Below, in pieces: positions 37,574 through 47,609 of a stretch of DNA of 64,000 nucleotides. Location of the stretch: NCBI RefSeq assembly GCF_020177055.1, contig NZ_JAIQXT010000003.1, positions 496,001 to 560,000 on the forward strand, given 5' to 3'. Source of the stretch: Sphingomonas sp. R647. Lineage in GTDB: Bacteria; Pseudomonadota; Alphaproteobacteria; Sphingomonadales; Sphingomonadaceae. Position numbers and translations under genes: made by a program. Below the pieces are notes generated by a model. The model saw only the letters and a list, made by a program, of their open reading frames with translations. It did not search any database and was not told the origin of the DNA. The first letter of the stretch is position 1. Every line of letters begins with the position of its first letter.

Positions 37574-39211
37574 TCAATTGAAACCGAAACCCGGTGCGGG
37601 GGCCGCACCGCGCTTGCGCTTGTCTTTGGTGTCACCCTTGGGTGCCGGCTGCTGCGCCGGGGTGGCGACCGGCTGGACCGGTTCGGGCCGGGGCTGCGGG
37701 CCGGGCTGCATTGGGCTGGCCGCACCGAGCGAAGGCTCCGCACCGACCGGGGGCGCCATTTGCGGCGTGGGGCGCTTGCCGCCCTTGTCCGATCCGCCAA
37801 GGCGGCCGAGCAACACGCGCTCAGCATCGTCGGGTGCTTTATAGCCGTCGGTCGGCAGCGCGATCTGGTTCCCGTCGACCGGCTTCACCAGATAGGGCGT
37901 GATGACGATGACGAGTTCCGTCTCGTTGCGCTTGAACCCGTTCGAACGGAACAGCGCGCCGAGCACGGGCACATTGCCGAGGCCCGGGGTCTGGTCGATC
38001 GAATTGTCGTGCGAGTTCTGCAGCAGGCCCGCGATCATCATGCTCTGGCCCGACCCCAGCTCGACCGTCGTTTCCGCGCGGCGGGTGGTGAGCGCCGGGA
38101 TCTGGACGCCGCCGATCGTCACCGATCCGGCGGCCGACAGCTGCGACACTTCGGGACGGACGCGCAGCGAGATGCGGCCATCGGCGAGCACGGTCGGGGT
38201 GTAGGCGAGGCTGACGCCATACTGCTTGTATTCGACCGACACTGCGCCCAGCCCCTGACTGACCGGGATCGGGATTTCGCCACCGGCGAGGAACGAACCG
38301 GTCTCACCCGACAGGGCGGTGAGGTTCGGGTTGGCGAGCGTCGAGACCTGGCCATTGGTTTCCCCAAGGTCCAGCGCGCCGAGGATGTCGAGGCCGAACA
38401 GGCTGCCAAGGCCGCCGATCGTCGTGCGCTGCGGACCCGGCGTGATCGCGGTGCCGGGGCGCTGGACGATCGAACCGGTGATCGGGTCGATCGTGTATCC
38501 GGTCACATTGGTGCCGACGCCGAGCGGGAGGTTGGGATCGGTAGTCCAGCTGGTCGCAGGCGAACGCCCGCTTCCGATGCCGAACTTGAACCCGCCCGAC
38601 CCGTCGAGCGTGGTGAAGTTGCTGCCGATATTCTTGGCGAAGCTGCGGCTCACCTCCGAAATGCGGACCTGAAGGTTCACCTGCAGCGGGGTCGCGGTCT
38701 TGAGGCGCGAGAGGATCTTGGTCTCGTCGCCGACGAACGCCTGTGCCAGCCGCTCGGCTTCGGCGGCATCCTGCGGCGCGGCGACGGTGCCGGTGAGCAG
38801 CACGAAGCCGTTCATCGTCGTTGCGGTAATGTCCGACTCGGGCATCGCCGTGTCGAGCATCCCCTGAACGCTGTCGAAATTATTGCCGACGCGAACGGTG
38901 GTGGAATAGATGACCTTCCCCGCCTTGGTCGTCGCATAGACGGTCGTCTCGCCCGCCTTCTTGCCGAACACCCACAGCTGGGTGGGCGAGCGAACCTGGA
39001 CGTCGGCGACGTTGCTGTCGGCGACGAAGATGTCGGACATCGGCGCGTTGAGCGTGATCAGGCGGCCACGGCCCGTCGCGATCTGAATCATCTCGCGCGG
39101 CGCGGCATGGACAGTCTGTGCCAGCACCGGTGCCGGAAGTGTTGCCGCCGGCATCGCCAGCACGGCAACTGCCGCGAGCGTTCCGCCCAGCTTGTTTCCC
39201 CTCACACGCAT
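37574..39211 (-). CDS. cpaC: Tad pilus secretin CpaC/RcpA
   Basis: CpaC forms the outer-membrane channel of the Tad pilus. The 545-residue protein has a signal peptide, the pilus N-terminal domain (GRGRLITLNAPMSDIFVADSNVADVQV), a BON-like region and the secretin domain with the VPVLGALFRSNGFKRNETELVIVITPYLV closing motif. The C-terminal about 70 residues are Pro/Lys-rich. ATG 39211 is one base after the cpaB stop, with GGGGGGAAG upstream. Confidence 0.94.
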   Translation of the reverse strand: MRVRGNKLGGTLAAVAVLAMPAATLPAPVLAQTVHAAPREMIQIATGRGRLITLNAPMSDIFVADSNVADVQVRSPTQLWVFGKKAGETTVYATTKAGKVIYSTTVRVGNNFDSVQGMLDTAMPESDITATTMNGFVLLTGTVAAPQDAAEAERLAQAFVGDETKILSRLKTATPLQVNLQVRISEVSRSFAKNIGSNFTTLDGSGGFKFGIGSGRSPATSWTTDPNLPLGVGTNVTGYTIDPITGSIVQRPGTAITPGPQRTTIGGLGSLFGLDILGALDLGETNGQVSTLANPNLTALSGETGSFLAGGEIPIPVSQGLGAVSVEYKQYGVSLAYTPTVLADGRISLRVRPEVSQLSAAGSVTIGGVQIPALTTRRAETTVELGSGQSMMIAGLLQNSHDNSIDQTPGLGNVPVLGALFRSNGFKRNETELVIVITPYLVKPVDGNQIALPTDGYKAPDDAERVLLGRLGGSDKGGKRPTPQMAPPVGAEPSLGAASPMQPGPQPRPEPVQPVATPAQQPAPKGDTKDKRKRGAAPAPGFGFN

Positions 39212-39212
39212 C

Positions 39213-40256
39213 TCAATTCTTCCCCCCGACCGGGACAACCGTGACCGCATTGCCCCGTGAAATCTTGACCACCGGACCATCGCCGGCTGCTGCAGCGCCC
39301 GGATAGGCGCCGGCTGCCGGGCGTGGACCTGCGCCGGCCATAGCGTCATCGTCGCGCGCCTTGCCGGGCACCGTGCTGCGCTGGAAGCGCGACACGTCCG
39401 CGCCGGTGGTCAGCGTGCTGCCGCCTTCGGACGGCCGCGACGCGAGGCGGGCGATCATCGCCTTTTCCGCCTTGGGATCGCTGCCGTCGGGCATCGTCAC
39501 TTCACCCGAAGCGATTGCCTGCTCCAGCTCGCTGGTGTTGTCGGCGATCGAGCGCAGTGACAGCGACAGCGTGCCGAGCGTCTGAGCGACCGCGATCTTT
39601 TCAGCGATGCGCGGCGTCGCTTCGACCGTCACGGTCGAATAGGTGGCGACGACGGTCTTGCCTTCCTCGTCCTGTTGCTTGTCGGTGCGTTGATCGGTGG
39701 CGAGCACGCGCAGGTTGCGCAGCACCGTTTCCGACGCCTTGAGCGGCGGGCCATCGCCGCCACCCGCAACTGCCTGAGTCAGGATGAGATCGACCCGGTC
39801 GCCCGGGAAAATGAAGCCGGCGACAGCGGCCTGCGCCGATACCGGCACGGTCACCGCGCGCATGCCCGGCGAAAGTGCAGCGGCGAGGAAGCCGCGGTCG
39901 CCCGGCTTGACGATCGCGCCCTGCGTCAGCGGCTGGCCTGCGGGAATTGCGAAGCGGACGACGGTGCCCTGCAGCTTGGCAAGGTCGGTACCGTCCTTCT
40001 GGAAATAGGCGCCCTCGACCAGATCCTTGGGCCAGGCGACGAACTTGATCGAATCGGGGCCGAGGATGGTGCCGACGGGCAGCGCCTTGGTCGCGACCAG
40101 CACTTCGATCGCATCGACCGGCGCAGGCTGGCCGGGCATCGGCGCGGCACCCGCGACCGGGGCCGAGGATCCCGTCATCAGGCTGCGTGCCATGAACGCG
40201 GTGATTGCAGCGACGAACAGCGCCCCCACCAGCAGAATGATCTTCCGTCCATCCAT
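39213..40256 (-). CDS. cpaB: Flp pilus assembly protein CpaB/RcpC
   Basis: CpaB is a periplasmic protein of the Tad pilus, anchored by an N-terminal helix (residues about 6-24). The 347-residue protein has the SAF domain signature (VLVATKALPVGTILGPDSIKF) near residue 52 and RVDLILTQ. It lies directly upstream of cpaC, separated by one base, and 50 bases from cpaA. Confidence 0.93.
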   Translation of the reverse strand: MDGRKIILLVGALFVAAITAFMARSLMTGSSAPVAGAAPMPGQPAPVDAIEVLVATKALPVGTILGPDSIKFVAWPKDLVEGAYFQKDGTDLAKLQGTVVRFAIPAGQPLTQGAIVKPGDRGFLAAALSPGMRAVTVPVSAQAAVAGFIFPGDRVDLILTQAVAGGGDGPPLKASETVLRNLRVLATDQRTDKQQDEEGKTVVATYSTVTVEATPRIAEKIAVAQTLGTLSLSLRSIADNTSELEQAIASGEVTMPDGSDPKAEKAMIARLASRPSEGGSTLTTGADVSRFQRSTVPGKARDDDAMAGAGPRPAAGAYPGAAAAGDGPVVKISRGNAVTVVPVGGKN

Positions 40257-40306
40257 GACGTCTCAGGCCTTTTCATTGTCCGACCGGGTTGAACCGGCGT
40301 TAAGCA

Positions 40307-40777
40307 TCACAAGAAGGGGTTAAAAATCGGTTCGCGAATGGTGAGAAGAGCTGCGATCGCGATGGCGATGCCATATGGAATCTCCGGTTGCTCGCTCCGG
40401 CGGCGCACCCATTTCTCGACCAGCATCACCAACGTGATCGCGCCGCCCGCGAGCGACATGATGACCAGCAGCGTGACCAGCTGATCGAACGGAAACCACA
40501 GAGCGAGCGCGGCGATCATCTTGACGTCGCCGCCACCCATCATCCCGAACTGGAAGGCCGCGGCGAACAGCGCGAAGACCGCGACCGCGACACCCAGCTG
40601 GATCGCCATGTCGGGCCATGGCGACAGCCCCATCGCGAACCACCACGGCAGCGCGAGCAGCGCGATCGCCGCGTTCTTCCAGTTGGAAATCTCACGGATG
40701 CGCGCGTCCTCAATCCCGGCCGAAACCAGGATCAGGACCAGCAGGCCCAGCAGAATCGCAGGTGCAATTTCCCCCAT
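40307..40777 (-). CDS. cpaA: Prepilin peptidase CpaA (A24 family)
   Basis: CpaA cleaves the leader of Flp pilins. The 156-residue integral membrane protein has both catalytic aspartates: D in the N-terminal IEDARIREISN segment (residue about 24) and D in GGGDVKM (residue about 85). It is first in the tad operon; no flp pilin gene precedes it in this window. Confidence 0.93.
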   Translation of the reverse strand: MGEIAPAILLGLLVLILVSAGIEDARIREISNWKNAAIALLALPWWFAMGLSPWPDMAIQLGVAVAVFALFAAAFQFGMMGGGDVKMIAALALWFPFDQLVTLLVIMSLAGGAITLVMLVEKWVRRRSEQPEIPYGIAIAIAALLTIREPIFNPFL

Positions 40778-40826
40778 CTCAATCGGACCCTAGACGGGAG
40801 GGCTTTCCAAACCGTAACCAGCGCCC

Positions 40827-41771
40827 ATGACCGTTTCCCCGTTCGATCGCCGCGCGATCCCCGCCGGCGCCAGCGTCACCAACTGGACCACCCGCGACGG
40901 ATGGGTGCTGCGCTGTTTCGCCTGGCCCGCCAGCGGCACGCCGCGCGGATCGATCCTGTTCCAGGGCGGGCGCGGCGATATCTTCGAGAAATATCTGGAG
41001 AGTTTCGCGCACTGGCAGGATCGCGGCTGGACGATCACGTCGTTCGACTGGCGCGGGCAGGGCGGATCGGGGCGGCTGACCGATGCCGGAAATTGCGGCC
41101 ATATCGACGATTTCGGGCAGTATATCGCCGATTTCCGCGACTTTGCCAGCGAGTGGATGGCGGCGACGCCGGGGCCGCACATCATCATGGGTCATTCGAT
41201 GGGCGGGCATCTGGTGCTGCGCGGACTGGTCGAGGGGGCGGTGCGGCCTGACGCGGCGGTGCTGGTCGCGCCGATGCTGGGGCTGAAGGGGCCGTTCGGC
41301 GCGGCGCTGGGCGAGCGGCTTGCCCGGATGCTGGGCGGCGTTGGCGATTCCGCGCGCCCGGCGTGGAAGTCGAACGAGCGGCCCTACACCACCGACACGC
41401 GCGAATCGCTGCTGACCCACGACACTGATCGCTATCACGACGAAATCTGGTGGCAGCAGGCCAACCCCGGCAACGTCACCGGTCCGCCAAGCTGGAAATG
41501 GGTGATCGAGGCGTTCCGGTCGACGCGTGAGCTGCGCACCAATCCGGCGCTCAAGCGCATGGATGTGCCGGTGCTGGCGCTGATCGCCGAGCATGATGGG
41601 CTGGTCGATGCAAAGGCGGCGCTGGCGATGGTCGCGCGCTTGCCCGACGCGCGGATTGTTCGCTTCGGCAAGGAAAGCGCGCATGAGATTCTGCGTGAGG
41701 CGGACAAGGTGCGCAATCGCGCGATCGGGGAGATCGACCTGTTCCTTGAGGCGCGGGCGCGGCGCGGATGA
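40827..41771 (+). CDS. Alpha/beta hydrolase, lysophospholipase-like
   Basis: A 314-residue hydrolase of the serine alpha/beta family: DWRGQGGSG near residue 73, the nucleophile elbow GHSMGG near residue 119, and Asp and His of the triad in AEHDGLVD and SAHEIL. It resembles monoacylglycerol/lysophospholipases. ATG 40827; the stop overlaps the next start by four bases (ATGA), so it is coupled to the FAD-dependent oxidoreductase. Confidence 0.88.
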   Translation: MTVSPFDRRAIPAGASVTNWTTRDGWVLRCFAWPASGTPRGSILFQGGRGDIFEKYLESFAHWQDRGWTITSFDWRGQGGSGRLTDAGNCGHIDDFGQYIADFRDFASEWMAATPGPHIIMGHSMGGHLVLRGLVEGAVRPDAAVLVAPMLGLKGPFGAALGERLARMLGGVGDSARPAWKSNERPYTTDTRESLLTHDTDRYHDEIWWQQANPGNVTGPPSWKWVIEAFRSTRELRTNPALKRMDVPVLALIAEHDGLVDAKAALAMVARLPDARIVRFGKESAHEILREADKVRNRAIGEIDLFLEARARRG

Positions 41772-42874
41772 GCCAGTACGACGTTGCGATTATCGGTGCG
41801 GGGATTGCCGGAGCGAGCCTGGCGGCGGAGATCGCGCCGCACGCCCGCGTCCTGATCCTGGAGGGCGAGGAGCATCCCGGCTATCACGCGACCGGGCGAT
41901 CCGCAGCCTTCTGGTCCGAAACCTATGGCGGGCCGGACATTCAGCCGCTGGTGATCGCATCGGGCGATTTCCTGCACTATCCGCCCGCTGACATGGGCGG
42001 GGAGGGGTTCCTGTCCCCGCGCGGCGAGCTGTTCATCGCCAGGCGGGAGGACCGCCACGCCATCGACGCGTTCGTCGCGAAGTTCGCCGTGCTGGGGGTC
42101 GCACTGGCTGAAGTCGATCCCGCGCCCTATTGCCCCGGGCTTCGCCCCGAATGGACCGATGCGCTGTACGATCCGACCTGTAGCGACATCGATGTCTCGC
42201 GGCTGCACGGCGCATATCTGAGCGCGGCGCGGCGGGCGGGGGCGGAACTGGTCTGCAGCGCGGCGGTGACGGGGCTTGCGCGCGACCGGCATTGGACGGT
42301 CGAGACGCGGGCCGGGACCTTCACTGCAGATGTTCTCGTGAACGCCGCGGGTGCCTGGGCCGAAGCGGTTGGGGCGATGGCGGGGGCTCCGGGGACGGGG
42401 ATCAGGCCGTTGCGCCGGACGGTGGTGCAACTGCGCGTTGATCCGCCCGCGCCGATGACGCTGCCACTGGTCCGCGACGCGCATGAGCGGTTTTACTTCA
42501 AGCCCGAAGCGGGCGGGCGCATCTGGCTGTCGCCGCATGACGAGATCCCGACCGACCCGTGCGACGCCGCGCCCGAGGAAATCGACGTCGCGGTCGCGAT
42601 CGAGAAGCTTGCCAGCGCGGTCGACTGGCGGGTGGACGCGGTCGAGCGGCGCTGGGCGGGGTTGCGCACCTTCGCGCCCGACCGGCTGCCGGTCTATGGC
42701 TTCGACCCGGCGGTGCCGGGGCTGTTCTGGTGCGCGGGGCAGGGCGGTTTCGGCATCCAGACCGCGCCCGCCGCATCGAAGCTGGCGGCGGCGCTGCTGC
42801 TCGACCGCCCGGCCGATCCGATCGCGGCGCATCTCGACCCGGAACGCTACTCGATCCGGCGTTTCCGCGCCTGA
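41768..42874 (+). CDS. FAD-dependent amine/amino-acid oxidoreductase (DAO family)
   Basis: A 368-residue flavoprotein: Rossmann nucleotide-binding motif VAIIGAGIAGASLA at residues about 6-19, a central substrate domain and a C-terminal GLFWCAGQGGFGIQTAPA FAD-binding segment. It is like D-amino-acid dehydrogenase and glycine/sarcosine oxidase types; the substrate cannot be named. Translationally coupled to the preceding hydrolase. Confidence 0.88.
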   Translation: MSQYDVAIIGAGIAGASLAAEIAPHARVLILEGEEHPGYHATGRSAAFWSETYGGPDIQPLVIASGDFLHYPPADMGGEGFLSPRGELFIARREDRHAIDAFVAKFAVLGVALAEVDPAPYCPGLRPEWTDALYDPTCSDIDVSRLHGAYLSAARRAGAELVCSAAVTGLARDRHWTVETRAGTFTADVLVNAAGAWAEAVGAMAGAPGTGIRPLRRTVVQLRVDPPAPMTLPLVRDAHERFYFKPEAGGRIWLSPHDEIPTDPCDAAPEEIDVAVAIEKLASAVDWRVDAVERRWAGLRTFAPDRLPVYGFDPAVPGLFWCAGQGGFGIQTAPAASKLAAALLLDRPADPIAAHLDPERYSIRRFRA

Positions 42875-42934
42875 ACCGCTGGACGGGCGGCGCGGCTTCG
42901 CTATCGTTGGGGCTTCGCAACGAAGGAACGTCTG

Positions 42935-43108
42935 ATGGCCCACAAGTTCGTGATCGAGCAGAACAAGGCTGGCGAATACGTCGCCAAGTTCAAGTATAAC
43001 AACGAGATCATCTTCTGGACCGAGGGCTATTCGAGCAAGGCGTCGGCGAAGAATGCGATCGAATCGATCCTGAAGAACGGACCCGCAGCGCCGGTCGAGG
43101 AAGGCTGA
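42935..43108 (+). CDS. Small YegP-like protein (DUF1508)
   Basis: A 57-residue protein that fits the DUF1508/YegP pattern: KFVIEQNKAGEYVAKFKYN, then IIFWTEGYSSKASAKNAIESI and a short acidic tail. ATG 42935 has AAGGA eight bases upstream. These small proteins dimerise from beta-hairpins and have no settled function. It stands alone between the FAD oxidoreductase and the TauE-like permease genes. Confidence 0.85.
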   Translation: MAHKFVIEQNKAGEYVAKFKYNNEIIFWTEGYSSKASAKNAIESILKNGPAAPVEEG

Positions 43109-43171
43109 AAAGCCGCGCGCCGGATTACGTCGCGATGGGGTGAACTGACGGCGCAGCACAAGGGGCGGGGA

Positions 43172-44161
43172 ATGTTCTTCGAAAGCCGGATATTCCGCGG
43201 CTGGTATGCCGGCATGATGGTGTTGTGGGTGGCCTTGTTCGCCGCACTCAACTCCATCCCTTTCCTGCTCGACCATTGGCATTATCCCGCGATCATGGTC
43301 CTCGGGGCCTTTGTCGCGGGCCTGACGCCGGAGGGCGGGGGCGCAGTGGCGTTCCCCGTCCTCAGCGTTTTTTTCGACATCAAGCGCGAGATGGCGCGCG
43401 ACTTCAGCCTGATGATCCAATCGGTCGGGATGACCAGCGCGAGCATCTGGATCCTGTCGCGCAAGGGGCGCAATCTTGCGACCTATGCGCCGCTCCTGTG
43501 GTTCGTACCGGTCAGCTTTCTCGGCTTCGTGCTCGGCATGCTGATGCTGCAAGCGATCCCGGTTTTCATCATCCAGGCGCTGTTCCTCAGCCTGATCCTG
43601 ACCTTTGCTCTCGCCTATGTGTCGAGCAAGCATCGCGGCGCGCAGCTGGTGCTCGAGGCAAAGGGGCCTGTCGATCATGCGATGCTCGCCGGGGTCCTGA
43701 TCGCAGGCGGCATGTGCGCCAGCCTGTTCGGGACCGGCGCCGATATCGTGCTCTATACGATGCTCGTGACGCGCTTTCGCATGGACGAGAAAGTCGCGAC
43801 GCACATGAGCATCATGGTGATGGCTGCGATCAGCATCCTTGGTTACGCCTATCGCTTCTTTTGGGATGGCGATATCACCGACTATCAGGTCCGCACTTGG
43901 CTATGTGCTTATCCAGTCGTGCTGTTCATGGCGCCGTTCGGCAGCTACATCCTGCACAAATTGAACGTCGAATGGATGTTACGCGGGATCGTCGCGCTCA
44001 ACATCTTCCAGCTGGGCTATTTCAATCTCAAAAATCCGAGCTGGGAGAAGCTCGCCTGGTCGAGCGGGTTCAGCATCGCGCTGTTCGCGATCTTCTGGTT
44101 CTCGCTCGCCCATATTGCGCGTCAGACCGAACGCCAGCGGCTGGCAACGGAGACGAACTGA
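43172..44161 (+). CDS. TauE/SafE-family permease
   Basis: A 329-residue protein with about eight hydrophobic segments and two inverted halves marked by PEGGGAVAFPVLS (residues about 52-64) and a second-half ASLFGTGADIVLY. This is the TauE/SafE layout of sulfonate/sulfite or other anion exporters; the substrate is unknown. ATG 43172 is preceded by AAGGGGCGGGGA. It converges on rnhA with 10 bases between the stops. Confidence 0.85.
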   Translation: MFFESRIFRGWYAGMMVLWVALFAALNSIPFLLDHWHYPAIMVLGAFVAGLTPEGGGAVAFPVLSVFFDIKREMARDFSLMIQSVGMTSASIWILSRKGRNLATYAPLLWFVPVSFLGFVLGMLMLQAIPVFIIQALFLSLILTFALAYVSSKHRGAQLVLEAKGPVDHAMLAGVLIAGGMCASLFGTGADIVLYTMLVTRFRMDEKVATHMSIMVMAAISILGYAYRFFWDGDITDYQVRTWLCAYPVVLFMAPFGSYILHKLNVEWMLRGIVALNIFQLGYFNLKNPSWEKLAWSSGFSIALFAIFWFSLAHIARQTERQRLATETN

Positions 44162-44171
44162 AGCGCTGGCG

Positions 44172-44612
44172 TTACGCCCGCAGCGCCGCGTCGCTCGCCA
44201 GCTTGTCGGCGCGTTCGTTGTCGGGGTGGCCGGCATGGCCCTTGACCCATTGCCATTCGATGCGGTGGGGCTTGGCGGCGTCGAGCAGTTCGATCCACAG
44301 GTCGCTGTTCTTGACCGGCTTGCGGTCGGCGGTTTTCCAGCCGTTGCGCTGCCAGCCTTTGATCCATTTGGTCAGGCCGTCCATGACGTAGCGGCTGTCG
44401 GTCGACAGCTTGACGCGACACGGCTTGTTGAGTGCTTTGAGCCCCTGAATCGCGGCCATCAACTCCATGCGGTTGTTGGTCGTGTGCGGCTCGCCGCCCG
44501 AGAGTTCCTTCTCGACCGCGCCCATGCGCAGCAGCGCGCCCCAGCCACCACGGCCGGGATTGCCCTTGCACGCGCCATCGGTGGCGATTTCGACGAGGGG
44601 GAGTTCGGTCAT
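44172..44612 (-). CDS. rnhA: Ribonuclease HI
   Basis: RNase HI cuts RNA in RNA/DNA hybrids. The 146-residue protein has the catalytic set: [18 protein letters not shown] (Asp), [18 protein letters not shown] (Glu), LSTDSRYV (Asp) and [12 protein letters not shown] (Asp/His). The start overlaps the thrB stop by four bases, giving a thrB-rnhA unit. Confidence 0.97.
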   Translation of the reverse strand: MTELPLVEIATDGACKGNPGRGGWGALLRMGAVEKELSGGEPHTTNNRMELMAAIQGLKALNKPCRVKLSTDSRYVMDGLTKWIKGWQRNGWKTADRKPVKNSDLWIELLDAAKPHRIEWQWVKGHAGHPDNERADKLASDAALRA

Positions 44613-45562
44613 GCGGTTCGGCTCATGCGTTCATAGTGATGGAGGCGGCGGACATAGGCGAGCGGGTCCTTGCGCGTGACGAGCGCGTCGGCGGGCGTGT
44701 TGAGCCAGTCGAACGCGCGCGACAAAGCGAAGCGGATGCACGCGCCGCTGGCGAGCAGGGGGAAGGCGGCGCGCTCGGCATCCGATAGCGGGAAGCGCGA
44801 CTGATAGCCGCGCAGCAGCGCGTCGCCGATCTCGGCGTCATAGGTCTCGCCGGTTGCGTCGAAGCTCCACGCGCTGTGCATCACCGCGAGGTCGTAGATG
44901 CGGATGTCGGTGCTGGCGAAATAGAAGTCGATCAGGCCGGTGACGGTGTCGCCGAGCATCAGCACATTGTCGGGGAACAGATCGGCATGAATCGCGCAGT
45001 GGTCAAAGCCGTCGCGCGGCCATGCGTTGAGCACGCGGTCGAGCGCGGCGCGCAGATCATCGTGCAGACCCGGCGCGATCTGGTCGAGGCTGTGGCCGCA
45101 ACGCTCGAGCAGCGGCCACCAGCTGTCGACGCCCATCGAATTGGGCCGGTCCTGCCCGAAATCGGCGACTGCGGCGTGCATGTCGGCCATTGCGCGCGCC
45201 GCAGCCTCGGCCTGAGCCGGGGTGGGGTGGGAGAGCGAGACACCCGACAGGAACTTGATCAGGCAGGCGGGGCGGCCCTCAAGCGTCTGGATTGCTACGC
45301 CCGCGCGGTCCACGATCGCCGGCGGGACCGACAGCCCCTTGCCATCCAGATGGGCGAGCAGGTTCATGAAATAGGGCAGGTCGCCCGCCTCGACGCGCTT
45401 TTCGTAGAGCGTCAGGATGAAGCGGCCCTGCGTCGTGTCGACGAGGTAGTTGCTGTTCTCGACGCCCTCGGCGATCCCCTTGGCAGAGACCAGTTCGCCG
45501 ACATCGTAGCGGGCGAGGAAAGCCGAAAGCGCCTCGGCCGAGACCTGGGTATAGACTGCCAT
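44609..45562 (-). CDS. thrB: Homoserine kinase ThrB (APH-type fold)
   Basis: The alphaproteobacterial homoserine kinase, of the aminoglycoside-phosphotransferase fold, makes O-phosphohomoserine for threonine. The 317-residue protein has [23 protein letters not shown] at the N-terminus and the catalytic loop [13 protein letters not shown] near residue 190, with DFYFAS as the metal Asp segment. It follows ispH with a gap containing palindromes and overlaps rnhA; the order ispH-thrB-rnhA is common in alphaproteobacteria. Confidence 0.94.
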   Translation of the reverse strand: MAVYTQVSAEALSAFLARYDVGELVSAKGIAEGVENSNYLVDTTQGRFILTLYEKRVEAGDLPYFMNLLAHLDGKGLSVPPAIVDRAGVAIQTLEGRPACLIKFLSGVSLSHPTPAQAEAAARAMADMHAAVADFGQDRPNSMGVDSWWPLLERCGHSLDQIAPGLHDDLRAALDRVLNAWPRDGFDHCAIHADLFPDNVLMLGDTVTGLIDFYFASTDIRIYDLAVMHSAWSFDATGETYDAEIGDALLRGYQSRFPLSDAERAAFPLLASGACIRFALSRAFDWLNTPADALVTRKDPLAYVRRLHHYERMSRTA

Positions 45563-45578
45563 CGATCTTCCTCCGTCA

Positions 45579-45678
45579 TCCCCGAAAACGTGGGGAGCCT
45601 TCTCCGGCGCGAGCCGCGCGTGCAACCGCAGTTGTGCTTGTGGAAGGCAAAGGTGTTGGGCCCCCGCTTTCGCGGGGG
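45579..45678. repeat. GC-rich palindromes in the ispH-thrB gap
   Basis: Two hairpins, TCCCC-GAAAACG-TGGGGA (45579-45596) and CCCCCGC-TTTC-GCGGGGG (45661-45678, followed by TGACGG), lie in the 141-bp gap. Their outer GTCATCCCCG and CGGGGGTGACGG ends are mutually related, so they may be the two halves of one palindrome with a variable centre. A similar element is at 63894-63994. Confidence 0.6.
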
Positions 45679-45703
45679 TGACGGTTGTACGACCTGGCGA
45701 GGG

Positions 45704-46657
45704 TCACGCCGCCTCGAGCCCCTTGGGCAGTTTGAAGGTGATTGTTTCCTGCGCGGTTTCGACCATGCGTTCGGTGACGGCGTAGCGCGTGGCGATGCGG
45801 TCGATCACTTCGCGCACCAGAACTTCGGGGGCCGAGGCGCCTGCGGTGATGCCGAGCGTGCCGACGCCCGCCAGCCAGTCGAAATCGAGGTCGTCGGCGC
45901 GCTGGATCAGCTTCGACGTCGTGCCCTCACGCTCCGCCACTTCGGCGAGGCGCAGCGAGTTGGACGAGTTGGGGGAGCCGATCACGAGGACGAGATCGCA
46001 CGAGCCAGCGATGGCGCGGACCGCCGCCTGACGGTTCGACGTGGCGTAGCAGATGTCGTCCGCCTTGGGCGCGACGATCGCGGGGAAGCGCGCCTGCAGG
46101 ATCGCGAGAATCGCGGCGGTGTCGTCCACAGACAGCGTCGTCTGGGTCAGGAAGGCGAGGTTGTCGGGCGCGTCGGTGGTAAATCCGTGCGCGTCCTCCT
46201 CGGTCTCGATCAGCGTCATCGCGCCCTCGGGCACCTGGCCGAACGTACCGATCACCTCGGGGTGGCCGGCATGGCCGATAAACAGGATGTGGCGGCCGGC
46301 GGAAACGAGGCGTTCGGCCTGACGATGCACCTTCGACACCAGCGGGCAGGTGGCATCGAAATAGGACAGGCCGCGATCCTGCGCGGCGGCGGGGACCGAT
46401 TTCGGGACTCCGTGCGCGGAAAAGACGACATGGACGCCGTCGGGCACCTGATCGAGTTCGTCGACGAAGATTGCGCCCTTCGCCTTCAGCGTATCCACCA
46501 CATATTTGTTATGGACGATTTCGTGCCGGACATAGACCGGGGCGCCGTGCAACTCGATCGCGCGCTCGACGATCTGGATCGCGCGGTCCACGCCCGCGCA
46601 AAAGCCGCGCGGCGCGGCGATGAGGAGGTCAAGGACGGGCTTGTGCATGTCGGTCAT
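45704..46657 (-). CDS. ispH: 4-hydroxy-3-methylbut-2-enyl diphosphate reductase IspH
   Basis: IspH is the last enzyme of the MEP isoprenoid pathway, a 4Fe-4S protein. The 317-residue protein has the three cluster cysteines: [24 protein letters not shown] and the C in [11 protein letters not shown], plus VRHEIVHN and SPNSSNS substrate motifs. ATG 46657 is chosen; the ATG at 46648 is only three codons inside. It is divergent from the lipoprotein gene at 46781. Confidence 0.96.
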   Translation of the reverse strand: MTDMHKPVLDLLIAAPRGFCAGVDRAIQIVERAIELHGAPVYVRHEIVHNKYVVDTLKAKGAIFVDELDQVPDGVHVVFSAHGVPKSVPAAAQDRGLSYFDATCPLVSKVHRQAERLVSAGRHILFIGHAGHPEVIGTFGQVPEGAMTLIETEEDAHGFTTDAPDNLAFLTQTTLSVDDTAAILAILQARFPAIVAPKADDICYATSNRQAAVRAIAGSCDLVLVIGSPNSSNSLRLAEVAEREGTTSKLIQRADDLDFDWLAGVGTLGITAGASAPEVLVREVIDRIATRYAVTERMVETAQETITFKLPKGLEAA

Positions 46658-46780
46658 CGCGGTCGCCTTACGCGATCCGGGCGTGCTGCGAAAGCCGCCG
46701 GATGGGCGTTGCGGGAAGCCGATGCGCTGCCTATGGTGCCCGCCGCCGGGCCGGGTCCGCCAGAAATGGCGGAGGCAGGC

Positions 46781-47446
46781 ATGTCTTGTTCGGGAAAGGT
46801 GCCCCAGTTGAACTTTCGCAAACTCGCTCTCGCCGCGACGATCCCGCTGGCGCTCGCCGCCTGCTCCCGTGAGGGCGACATTGCCGAGGGCGGCATCACT
46901 GCGGTCCGTTCGGCCTGCCCGCGCATCGGCGTTCCGGCAGGGACGGGCGACATCACCCTGTTCAATCCGGCGGACAGCACGGCGTCGACCGCGATCGACG
47001 TGACCGCGACGCTGACCAACGTAACGTCGAGCTGCGACGACAGCGGCGAGATGATCCGCAGCGACATCGCGTTCGAAGTGCAGGCGAGCCGCCGCTCGAC
47101 CGAAGGCGCGCGCGAAGTGACATTGCCCTATTTCGTGACGGTGGTTCAGGGCGGCACGTCGGTGGTGTCGAAGCGGGTTGCGCAGGTGACGTTGCGCTTC
47201 GAGCCGGGTCAGGCGCGTGCGCAGGCGAGCGGCACCGCCAACGCCTATGTCTCGCGTGCTGCGGCGACGCTGCCCGAGGATATCCGCCGCCAGATTCTGG
47301 CCAAGCGCAAGGCGGGTGACGAGACCGCGGCGATGGACCCGCTGGCCCGCCCCGAAGTGCGCCAGGCCGTGCTGCGCGCCACGTTCGAGGCGCTGGTCGG
47401 GTTCCAGCTTACGGATGCGCAGTTGAAGTACAACGCGACGCGGTAA
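46781..47446 (+). CDS. Lipoprotein of unknown function
   Basis: A 221-residue protein with a lipobox (ALAAC, Cys near residue 28). The mature domain has a beta-rich pattern ([35 protein letters not shown]) with two cysteines and a C-terminal helical segment. ATG 46781 has GGAGG six bases upstream; an in-frame TTG at 46808 is less likely. Divergent from ispH. No domain recognised. Confidence 0.72.
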   Translation: MSCSGKVPQLNFRKLALAATIPLALAACSREGDIAEGGITAVRSACPRIGVPAGTGDITLFNPADSTASTAIDVTATLTNVTSSCDDSGEMIRSDIAFEVQASRRSTEGAREVTLPYFVTVVQGGTSVVSKRVAQVTLRFEPGQARAQASGTANAYVSRAAATLPEDIRRQILAKRKAGDETAAMDPLARPEVRQAVLRATFEALVGFQLTDAQLKYNATR

Positions 47447-47452
47447 CCCATC

Positions 47453-47535
47453 CGTCGCCCCGGCGGAGGCCGGGGCCGGCCTGTTGCGGGGGTGTCGCGT
47501 CCAACATGGCGGCCCCGGCCTGCGCCGGGGCGACG
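47453..47535. repeat. GC palindrome, family B copy 1
   Basis: Arms 47453-47478 and 47510-47535 (CGTCGCCCCGG type) are nearly perfect reverse complements over about 26 bases. The same arms recur at 49418-49500. It lies seven bases after the lipoprotein stop and may end its transcript before the riboswitch. Confidence 0.85.
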
Positions 47536-47609
47536 ATTGAGCAAATTTCGCGATTGACTCGGACTGTGCGGCGCAGCATTCCCATGGCGTCGGCATCGGG
47601 CAACCGGTG

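Noticed and set aside
44876..46780. A long plus-strand frame antisense to ispH and thrB that reaches into the lipoprotein gene
   Set aside because: Only the part from 46781 is protein-like, with a ribosome site and lipobox.
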